From: Acetofilamentum sp.
Lineage (GTDB): Bacteria > Bacteroidota > Bacteroidia > Bacteroidales > JAFGUD01
Assembly (NCBI GenBank): GCA_020722645.1
Contig: DYKL01000143.1
Span: 1 to 8,246, forward strand
Length of the DNA: 8,246 nt
Direction: 5' to 3'
Part shown: positions 1-7,018 of the stretch, piece by piece
How positions within the stretch are numbered: position 1 is the stretch's first letter
Layout: each line of letters opens with the position of its first letter
Position numbers and translations under genes: made by a program
The notes under the pieces: model-generated
The model's input: only the letters and a program-made list of their open reading frames with translations
Told to the model about the DNA's origin: nothing
The model's database searches: none

Positions 1-160
1 TCATATTCAATACTTTAAAAAGTAATGTATAAAAATTGCATTAAACTTAGGTTATGAGTATAATCTCTCAAAGAATATTTTTGGTTGCACATCAGAACTC
101 TTATATTGAAAATCAATTTGTAGGTGAAATTGTAGTTAAATTTATTGATTAACAGATATT
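1..160. other. AT-rich flank downstream of the phosphatase gene
   Basis: This stretch holds no supportable gene. On the plus strand there is only a 32-codon open frame (54-152) closed upstream by an in-frame TAG at 48-50. A short palindrome (TACTTTAAAAAGTA, 11-24) has too small a loop and no following U-run on the transcribed strand to be called a terminator. The transcript end is therefore unresolved and may lie left of the window. Confidence 0.5.
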
Positions 161-3100
161 TTATAAGTCATATTTTAAACCAAAAACCAGAACATCATCA
201 ACTTGCTGTAGGTCTCCTTTCCATTTCAAAAAGTTATGTTCAACTATTCTGCGTTGTTCTTCCATTGATTTTCCCTGAATACTGATTAATAGGCTTTTAA
301 ATCTTTTGGCGTTAAACTTTTCGCCAGTATCTCCGCCGAATTGGTCTTGATATCCGTCAGAAAAACTGTAAATACAGTCGCCTTTTTCCAATTTTAGATT
401 AATATTCTCAAAAGGTACTTCTTTAATGTAAATTCCAATTGGTTGTCTGTTAGCTTTGAGCTCAATTAAACCATAAGAAGGGTCGGCGGTTTCATCAAAA
501 AACAGTTTAATGTTTTTTTCGTTTTCAATTTTCTGTTTAAAATCATCAGAAATTTTGTCAATATGTCTGACAATGTACAGAGAGTTATATGCGCCTGAAT
601 ATTGCAAGTCGTTTGATTCTGTATCTACTAGATAAATTGCAATATCCATTCCGTCTTTCTGTTCGTTCAATTTACCTTCCTGATGGAGTGATGATTTTAC
701 TTTTTGTCTCAGTCTTTCGAGTATTTCCGCTGTGTTATCCAAACTTCTTCTGGTTACTATTTCATTAAGGAAAGATGTTCCGAGCATACTCATAAACGCA
801 CCGGGCACACCATGTCCTGTGCAGTCCGCCGCTACAACAACAATAAAGTTTTTCATCTGTTTAATCCAGAAATAGTCGCCACTGACAACTTCGTAAGGTC
901 TAAATAGTACAAAATAATTATCTTTTAATATTTCCAGAAGTATTTCAGGCGAAGGAAGAACGGCTTGCTGAATTCTTTTTGCATAATGGATACTGGACAT
1001 AATTTCTTTTCTTTGTTTATATTCAATGTCCCTTTGAGCTTCTATTTCAGCCTTGCTTTTTTCAATTTCGGCGGTTCTGTCTTTTATAATATCTTCGAGT
1101 CTTTGATTTTCTTGTTCTGCAATTTTCATTCTCCAGTCCACAAACAATTTTATCAAAAATCCCAAAACAACTACGTAAATCAAAATCGCCCACCATCGAC
1201 GGTATAAAGGAACAAGTATTTTAAAAGAAAATTCAGTTGTTTCAATTGTGTTCCCAAACTGATCTTTTGCATAGATTGTCAGAACATAGTTTCCGGCGGG
1301 TAAGTTTGAATATTCTTTTGTTGAATAAGCAGACCATTCGGACTGTGCTTTATCAAATCCGGATAAAAAAGTGCTGTACATAACTTCACCTTTTGCAGGA
1401 TAATATGGTGCGTAAAATTCAAATTTTAATGAGTTTTCTGAATATTTAATTTTTACCAGTTCCGGATTGATTATTTTCAGAAGAGAGTCGTTTTGTAAAC
1501 ACGTAATTTTGTCTATTACAACTTTAAAAGGAGTTTTGTGTTCAAATTTTTTGCTAATGTCATAAATTATCATAGATTCTATGCCTGTAAACCAAACATT
1601 TTTTTGATTTTTATCATAATAGAAATTTCTGATAGTATAATCGGAAACAGGCAAAAAATCATTGTTGAATAATTTGTAACCGTCAGTTGTTTTTTGAAGT
1701 AAGTTTACGTTTTTCTGACTTCCGTCTGTTATAAGATAATTTTCAGAATCAATTTCAAATAAATCGTAAATCCAGATTTTATTTTGATTTTCTCCCAAAT
1801 TTAATTCATCAAAAGCAATTAAGGTGTCTATATTTTCAGTTTCTATAAAATTTCCTTTTTCAGAAGAAAAGAAAACTTTTCCGTTCAAAGAATTCAGATG
1901 AAGCGATATATAGTTATCACCGGTAGATATTTTTTTTATTTGTTTTGTATTATTATAAAATTTATAAATATTGTCGGGAGGTACTTCAATATAAATAACA
2001 TCTTTTTGATAGTCTTTGGCAATTTTTAGAACATTCCCTTCAAAGCCGGTTATAGAATCAATAACAATAAGATTATCATCAACGATTTCTGCAATAAGAA
2101 TTTTTGAATTTAGCCCTATGTAAATCAAATTTTCAGGTTCAGTTGGTTTTAAAAGGCAAAAAGTAAAATCTTTAATTGATGTTTCAATAAGATAGTTGTC
2201 TTTCAATTGTAATACTCCTGTTGGAGCAGCAATATATAAAATATTACCAAGCACCAAAGCATCTCGGCACGGTGTTTTCTCTGAAAATATCCTTGATATA
2301 TTATTGTCATTCATTTTGAATAACCCGTCGTTGGTTGCAATGAAGAGATTATTGTCGAATTCGATTATTTTGTTCAGCTTCCCTTCAATACCGCTTATTT
2401 GGTTTGTTATGATTGACAAAGGATTGTTTATTTCAATCAAAGAGATGCCGTTGTCAGTTGCTACCCATATATTTCCTGCGATGTCTTTATAAACAGACTT
2501 TACAGCATTATCAACAAGAAGGCTTTTTTTGTCGATGTGTGACAGAATATTCAGATTTTCGTCTAAAAAATATACTCCTTGCACAGAGGTACCAATTAGT
2601 ATTGTGTTTTCGTTAACTTTTACTCCGCAAGTAATAGAATTGTCAATGGCAAAAGAATTTATACCTTCATCAAAAGAAGTGATAATATTGTTTTTAAGTT
2701 TGAAGAAGCCCTGACTTTCTGTAGCGATAAGATACTCGTTACTTGTATTGTCAAGAGCAATCATTTTGACATCTACAATTTGTTCTAAACTCTTATCTTG
2801 GATTTTTTCGAATTTATTATTTTTAAAAATCGTTAAACCATTTTGGACAAGTGTGGTATCTTTTAGATTTTTTTCAAAAAACAGAAATAACTGTTCGTTT
2901 TCTAAAATAACATTATTTAATGTAGCGATAAATTCTATTGTTTCAATTTTTTTTCCATCATAAACAAACATTCTTTTTTTGTTGAAGAAATATGTTTTTT
3001 CAGAGAGATGTTTAACTGCAAAAATTTCATCAACGAAATCTTCTTTCATATTTGAATCAACAAGCGTTTTATATTTATACTGTCCGAATTTGTCTTTTTT

Positions 3101-3418
3101 TATGTAACCGAAATCGTATAATCCGCCTACATATATGGTTGTGTCGGGAGCTGAACATAAACTGAGAACTCTAAATCCTTTCGAAGTTGGGATTTTTTTC
3201 CAGACAGCACCGTTGAAAATCAATACAGCTTCGAAATTTGCATCGAAAATAACTCCATCAACTGATTGAACGATTTGAAAATTTTGTTCGTGTGCCTTAT
3301 ACTGTTCAGTTGAATAGTTTTTAATAAACGGAACACCTTTCTGCAGGTTAAAGCTTTGGCTTTTTGCTAAAAAAGGTATTATTAAAAGGATAAATAAATA
3401 TTTTAATTTTGATTTCAT
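161..3418 (-). CDS. Membrane sensor phosphatase: two-component-type propeller, Y_Y_Y domain, SpoIIE/PP2C domain
   Basis: Probable inner-membrane receptor whose cytoplasmic domain removes phosphate from Ser/Thr on a protein partner. Residues 1-21 are a signal peptide or N-terminal anchor. Residues about 40-630 form a divergent beta-propeller; the clearest blades are at 308-329 (DIAGNIWVATDNG) and 351-369 (LFIATNDGLF). A Y_Y_Y-like beta-sandwich lies at about 655-735, a single membrane helix at about 743-760 and a coiled coil at about 763-805. HYAKRIQQAVLPS (811-823) then leads into the phosphatase. The metal-binding acidic residues expected of PP2C/SpoIIE enzymes are present: D848 in SGDYFW, D865 in AADCTGHG, D922/D925 in KDGMD, D1021 in FSDG and D1074/D1075 in QVDDV, so it looks active. 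A roughly 30-residue charged insertion sits at about 952-983. It is the last gene of the leftward set, 20 bp after the transporter fusion. The ATG start is preferred because the signal peptide follows at once. The ligand and the phosphoprotein target are unknown. Domain assignment is confident, biological role is not. Confidence 0.93.
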   Translation of the reverse strand: MKSKLKYLFILLIIPFLAKSQSFNLQKGVPFIKNYSTEQYKAHEQNFQIVQSVDGVIFDANFEAVLIFNGAVWKKIPTSKGFRVLSLCSAPDTTIYVGGLYDFGYIKKDKFGQYKYKTLVDSNMKEDFVDEIFAVKHLSEKTYFFNKKRMFVYDGKKIETIEFIATLNNVILENEQLFLFFEKNLKDTTLVQNGLTIFKNNKFEKIQDKSLEQIVDVKMIALDNTSNEYLIATESQGFFKLKNNIITSFDEGINSFAIDNSITCGVKVNENTILIGTSVQGVYFLDENLNILSHIDKKSLLVDNAVKSVYKDIAGNIWVATDNGISLIEINNPLSIITNQISGIEGKLNKIIEFDNNLFIATNDGLFKMNDNNISRIFSEKTPCRDALVLGNILYIAAPTGVLQLKDNYLIETSIKDFTFCLLKPTEPENLIYIGLNSKILIAEIVDDNLIVIDSITGFEGNVLKIAKDYQKDVIYIEVPPDNIYKFYNNTKQIKKISTGDNYISLHLNSLNGKVFFSSEKGNFIETENIDTLIAFDELNLGENQNKIWIYDLFEIDSENYLITDGSQKNVNLLQKTTDGYKLFNNDFLPVSDYTIRNFYYDKNQKNVWFTGIESMIIYDISKKFEHKTPFKVVIDKITCLQNDSLLKIINPELVKIKYSENSLKFEFYAPYYPAKGEVMYSTFLSGFDKAQSEWSAYSTKEYSNLPAGNYVLTIYAKDQFGNTIETTEFSFKILVPLYRRWWAILIYVVVLGFLIKLFVDWRMKIAEQENQRLEDIIKDRTAEIEKSKAEIEAQRDIEYKQRKEIMSSIHYAKRIQQAVLPSPEILLEILKDNYFVLFRPYEVVSGDYFWIKQMKNFIVVVAADCTGHGVPGAFMSMLGTSFLNEIVTRRSLDNTAEILERLRQKVKSSLHQEGKLNEQKDGMDIAIYLVDTESNDLQYSGAYNSLYIVRHIDKISDDFKQKIENEKNIKLFFDETADPSYGLIELKANRQPIGIYIKEVPFENINLKLEKGDCIYSFSDGYQDQFGGDTGEKFNAKRFKSLLISIQGKSMEEQRRIVEHNFLKWKGDLQQVDDVLVFGLKYDL

Positions 3419-3438
3419 TTCCGATTGATTCTAAATTG

Positions 3439-6366
3439 TTAAATAATGCATTTTTCAATGGAATTATCTATAAGTTTTTTTGTAAATTCGAAATTATTTA
3501 TAATTATATCGCTAAAAATATCTAAGGTTGTTTCTAAAATAAATGTTGGTTCAGAAACATTGAAAATAATTTTGTTGTTGTTTTCTGTTAAAAATATGCT
3601 TAAAACATCGCTTCTTTCGTAAATTTTTTCTTTATATTCAAGTTTACCTGAAATAATTATGTAAACTTTCTGATAGTCTGTAAAATCAGCCTCGAATATT
3701 TCGGAATCCTTTGTTGATAATTCCTGACTTTTTGTTGCTATTGAATAAATTTCAGGGAAAGTTAATATTTCAAACATCGGTAAACTTTCAATCAACTCTA
3801 ATTTTTCGAAAATGAACATATTTCCGCTTTTGCTTTTCAAATTTACTTTTGAATGAAGTTTGTTTAAAAATCTAATTTTATTTTTATTCAGTTCAACTTC
3901 GGCATCAAAAATTGAGCTGTCTATTGTATTTAGTATAATTGCCGAAATTTCTCTAATATATTCCAGAGGATGAATAACATTTGTCTTTAAAACATTTAAC
4001 GTTTTTAAATCATTGAACTCAGTCAAGAGTTTTATTGCTTCAACTTTCACATAACTGCCGGTTATTGAAATATCTGCGTTTACAATATCAATTAGTCTGT
4101 CGTTAAGATTAAGTTTTTCTTGCGGGAAGTCAAGTTTATATTTACGGGTAATTTCGGCATTTGTCTGGCTTTCAAACAAAGGTATCAATAGTTGTTTATG
4201 CAGTTCAGAAATGACTGTATCAGCAACTTCCAAAGCAAAACCATTTGATTTTTCGTCTCCGATGTCTAAATTATTTTTGATTAAATTTATAGCGTTTTTG
4301 TCGTAAATTAGTGACAAAATAAGAAAAATTGATTTTTTTTGACGATTTTTTCTGTCTTCCAGCGAATGTATAAGCAATCTGCATTTTTCGTGTTTTTCAA
4401 TATCCAAAATCGAAGCCGACAGATAAACAAATGAGTTAATTCTTTCTTCCAGAATCAAGTTGAATTTAATTTCTTCGGTTCTTGAAATATTATAATTCAA
4501 ATTTCCAAGAGCTTCAAAAATTCTTTCTCTGATTAAACGATTATGATATGTAAGTAATTTTCTGAAAAACTCAACAGTAGAAGAAGATTTTACATTTTCC
4601 AACAGTTCAATTATTTTTAATTGAAGAGGCATATCATAATCTAAAGCGTAAAATGCTTTTATTAAATTCGGAATAATTGCTGTGCCAATTTTAATAAGAG
4701 CAAAATATGCTGCTTGTCGGTATGTGTGAGTTTTAAAATTGATGATGAGGCTTTCAAACAATTCTTTGTGTTTATTATTGCCGACAGCCGAAATAGCTTC
4801 GCATCTGACTAAAAAATTTTCGTCATTTAAAAGTTTAATATACAGTTTTTCTGTTTTGTAAATAGAATAAATTGACAATCCGTGAGCGGCAATAATTCGT
4901 TTTTCAAAATCATTTGAGTTGGCGAATTCAACTAACTGAGATAATTTATATTTTGTATTATCAACCTCGGTTTTTACGCCCATAATTTGTTTGATTACAT
5001 TTGTCCCGACACTGTTGTATTTAGTTTTTGTAAGTAATTCAGCTACTTTTTTTTGCGGAATATCAGTCGATTCAATTATTGAATCCTGCAGGACATCTTG
5101 AATTTTTGTCTTATATTCTTTGTACGCGTCAATTGCAAATTTAATCCAGAAAATTGTTACAGCAAACAAGAGAATAGCAAAGAAAACTAATGAAATATTT
5201 GGAATTTGAGCGAAAAGCAAAAGTACAATACCTGCAACTATGCTTGCATAAGCTTTGGGACCGCTTTCGATTTTGTTTTGAATTATAAGACGTTGATTTT
5301 CAGGTAAAGGTTGAAATAAAATTTGAGTTGACGGATCATTGAACGAAGTTCTTACTGCTCTTGTAAAAAGTCTTCCGAGTGTTACAAAAGAGAAGAATAA
5401 TCCTGCAGCACCAAAGAAAAGCCCGAAAACTGATGCTAAAAGAAAACTAATCAAAAGTACAATCGGAAAAGCCAAAAGACCGGCTTTTACTCCGTATTGG
5501 TTCAATATTCTACCGGATAGAAAAGTTTTAAGCAGAAATTCAACAATGGCACTTATTCCGAAAAAGACACCTACAAATGCAGTAAGTTCTTCTCTGTGAG
5601 GAAATTCAACTTTGGCTTGTGCTTGAAAAATAAAATCAACAAAAAACTGGGCAAAAATTGGAATAAAAGCAATTAAAAAGACCAATTTATAATATTTGGA
5701 TTTTATTAAATTGCGGTTTGAATCTTTTTCGACTTTTTTTAAACCGATTTTTTGTTTATCTGAAAGTAAGTTTTTGAATTTTCTGACAATTATTAGAAAG
5801 AAAATGAAACCAAGGAATAAAAATACACCTGAAAATATTAGAATTTCAGTTGTCTCGATAAAATTAAGCAAAACAGGTATAGAAAAGAAACTCAAAATGC
5901 TCGCAATAACTTCTCCGCCTGTTATTAGTCCGAACACACGTTTAGCTTGTCTTAAAGTGAATAGTTTTCCGGCTAAGCTCCAGAAAGCAACTGCGTGAAT
6001 ATATGCAAAAACTCTAATCCATGCATATAGAAGAAATACAATAAAACCGATTTTAAAAAGTCCAAACAGAATTAATAAAATTACAATTGAAAACACAAGA
6101 AAGCTTAGGCTTGCCGGTAAACTTTTTGTAAATTGCAGTTTCTTTTGTAAAGATGCTAAAATCAGCCCAATTATCCAAACTATTACACCGGCTACGATGA
6201 ATGAAACCGGTAAATATTCGCGGTCAAAACTGCTCAAAAATAATGAAGTAGAACTAGTAACGAAGAAAGCCATAGCGGCACCCATAAAAAATGAGTATAT
6301 TATTAAGTAATATACTTTTTTGCTTTCTTCTTGGGTTAAATTCAATATTTTTGATAGTTTGCCCAT
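3439..6366 (-). CDS. NTT/MFS-type transporter domain fused to HEAT-like repeats and a degenerate cNMP-binding-like domain
   Basis: Three-part inner-membrane protein of 975 residues. About twelve hydrophobic helices fill residues 18-412 (roughly 18-44, 53-73, 84-105, 107-131, 144-168, 173-194, 226-247, 261-284, 295-315, 317-335, 370-388 and 391-412). The stretch NDPSTQILFQPLPENQR (343-359), followed by K365 and KAYASIVAG (371-379), resembles the DPTKEMAYIPL...KGKAAID region of bacterial and plastid ADP/ATP translocases (Npt/Tlc), so the fold is probably NTT-like within the MFS. Residues about 472-625 and 770-815 are helical HEAT-like repeats (for example LVRCEAISAVGN, IRERIFEALGNL). Residues about 850-960 look like a cyclic-nucleotide-binding beta-roll (FTDYQKVYIIISGKLEYKE) but lack the phosphate-binding cassette. 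The ATG overlaps the upstream stop by one base. Free-living bacteria carry similar fusions whose substrate is unknown, so ATP/ADP exchange should not be assumed. A scaffold or sensor role is possible. Confidence 0.87.
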   Translation of the reverse strand: MGKLSKILNLTQEESKKVYYLIIYSFFMGAAMAFFVTSSTSLFLSSFDREYLPVSFIVAGVIVWIIGLILASLQKKLQFTKSLPASLSFLVFSIVILLILFGLFKIGFIVFLLYAWIRVFAYIHAVAFWSLAGKLFTLRQAKRVFGLITGGEVIASILSFFSIPVLLNFIETTEILIFSGVFLFLGFIFFLIIVRKFKNLLSDKQKIGLKKVEKDSNRNLIKSKYYKLVFLIAFIPIFAQFFVDFIFQAQAKVEFPHREELTAFVGVFFGISAIVEFLLKTFLSGRILNQYGVKAGLLAFPIVLLISFLLASVFGLFFGAAGLFFSFVTLGRLFTRAVRTSFNDPSTQILFQPLPENQRLIIQNKIESGPKAYASIVAGIVLLLFAQIPNISLVFFAILLFAVTIFWIKFAIDAYKEYKTKIQDVLQDSIIESTDIPQKKVAELLTKTKYNSVGTNVIKQIMGVKTEVDNTKYKLSQLVEFANSNDFEKRIIAAHGLSIYSIYKTEKLYIKLLNDENFLVRCEAISAVGNNKHKELFESLIINFKTHTYRQAAYFALIKIGTAIIPNLIKAFYALDYDMPLQLKIIELLENVKSSSTVEFFRKLLTYHNRLIRERIFEALGNLNYNISRTEEIKFNLILEERINSFVYLSASILDIEKHEKCRLLIHSLEDRKNRQKKSIFLILSLIYDKNAINLIKNNLDIGDEKSNGFALEVADTVISELHKQLLIPLFESQTNAEITRKYKLDFPQEKLNLNDRLIDIVNADISITGSYVKVEAIKLLTEFNDLKTLNVLKTNVIHPLEYIREISAIILNTIDSSIFDAEVELNKNKIRFLNKLHSKVNLKSKSGNMFIFEKLELIESLPMFEILTFPEIYSIATKSQELSTKDSEIFEADFTDYQKVYIIISGKLEYKEKIYERSDVLSIFLTENNNKIIFNVSEPTFILETTLDIFSDIIINNFEFTKKLIDNSIEKCII

Positions 6367-6368
6367 TA
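6364..6368 (-). other. TAATG stop-start overlap
   Basis: On the minus strand the bases TAATG hold the TAA stop of the exported barrel-like protein and the ATG of the transporter fusion, sharing one A. Such overlaps usually couple translation by ribosome re-initiation, which would tie the amounts of the two proteins together. No strong Shine-Dalgarno sequence precedes the ATG; only purine-rich GAAGAA is seen, as is common in Bacteroidota. Confidence 0.75.
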
Positions 6369-7016
6369 TTCTTCAACTTTTTTTGAACTTAAATCCAATT
6401 TTATTTTATAATTTAGTCTAATAAACCACATAAAAATATTTATGTCAGAAAAAATTTGATAAGTCATTGCCGTATGTATGCTAAAATTATAAGGTAATTT
6501 GAACTCCACAGACGGACCAATAAACCATTCTCCTTCATTAAATTTTACACCTTTGTCCCAAGTTCCGTAACCTAATGCTCCAAGAAAAATATTTTTAGAA
6601 ATCCGGTAACGTGGATATTGTATAAAATAATAATGATCGTCAGAATCTTCATTTAGTCCCCAAAAATATCTGCCCTGAAGATTAACTAATAATTTTTTAT
6701 CAAAAAAATCAAGGTTTAAATCAAGTCTTATACCTGTCCAGAATCTGTGGAATTCATCATATTTTGAGTAACTGAAAATTTTGAATTTCCAAATTGTTAC
6801 CCCAAGCATTAAGTCGTTTCTTATCAAAGAATGTTTTCCAAAATAATGGTCAGGCATAATCATTTGCTCAAACGGACGCCATCTTATGTCAATCGGAGTA
6901 TTCTTTATTTCAAGCCTAATTTCAGGCGAATTTTTTATCCATATTTCTGTGTTTTGCGAAAATGACAAAACAGAAATGAATATAGAAAAACAAAAAATTA
7001 CAATAGTTTTTTTCAT
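6366..7016 (-). CDS. Exported protein of unknown function, outer-membrane beta-barrel-like
   Basis: I do not recognise a named family. Residues 1-20 are a clear Sec signal peptide (MKK, hydrophobic core, then SFSQ), with cleavage likely near residues 20-21. There is no lipobox cysteine and no later membrane helix. The mature part, about 195 residues, is rich in Trp, Tyr and Phe and shows alternating polar and nonpolar stretches separated by short charged turns: LMLGVTIWKFKIFSY (69-83), FWTGIRLDLNLDFF (92-105), LLVNLQGRYFWG (109-120), NIFLGALGYGTW (142-153), WFIGPSVEFKLPYNFSIHTA (164-183) and IFMWFIRLNYKIKLDL (194-209). This suggests a small outer-membrane barrel of perhaps 8-10 strands, although the protein ends in a charged tail (SSKKVEE) rather than the usual terminal aromatic residue. 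It lies 2 bp after the DRE-TIM gene and its stop overlaps the start of the transporter fusion, so it is probably co-translated with both. The gene is well supported; the barrel is inferred. Confidence 0.8.
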   Translation of the reverse strand: MKKTIVIFCFSIFISVLSFSQNTEIWIKNSPEIRLEIKNTPIDIRWRPFEQMIMPDHYFGKHSLIRNDLMLGVTIWKFKIFSYSKYDEFHRFWTGIRLDLNLDFFDKKLLVNLQGRYFWGLNEDSDDHYYFIQYPRYRISKNIFLGALGYGTWDKGVKFNEGEWFIGPSVEFKLPYNFSIHTAMTYQIFSDINIFMWFIRLNYKIKLDLSSKKVEE

Positions 7017-7018
7017 TG

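Noticed and set aside
11..24. Palindrome TACTTTAAAAAGTA as a terminator for the leftward operon
   Set aside because: It consists almost only of A/T pairs, its loop is too small and no U-run follows on the transcribed strand.
65..80. Possible Bacteroidota -7 promoter box (minus-strand TATTCTTTG)
   Set aside because: Spacing is one base off the TAnnTTTG consensus, no clear TTG lies at the right distance upstream, and no gene downstream of it is visible in the window.
54..152. Plus-strand 32-codon open frame (begins MSIISQRIF) convergent with the phosphatase gene
   Set aside because: It is very short, lies in AT-rich spacer, has an in-frame TAG just upstream (48-50) and shows no ribosome binding site or recognisable motif. 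Chance is the simpler explanation.
704..1207. Plus-strand open frames of 67 and 80 codons at 704-907 and 965-1207
   Set aside because: They lie wholly inside the phosphatase gene, whose motifs are intact on the minus strand; their translations show no family features.
2196..2963. Cluster of overlapping plus-strand open frames within the propeller region
   Set aside because: They are antisense shadows of the propeller coding sequence and several overlap each other in different frames.
5339..5998. Plus-strand open frames at 5339-5599 and 5696-5998
   Set aside because: Both are antisense to the membrane-helix region of the transporter gene and have a low-complexity, Lys/Ser/Pro-rich composition.
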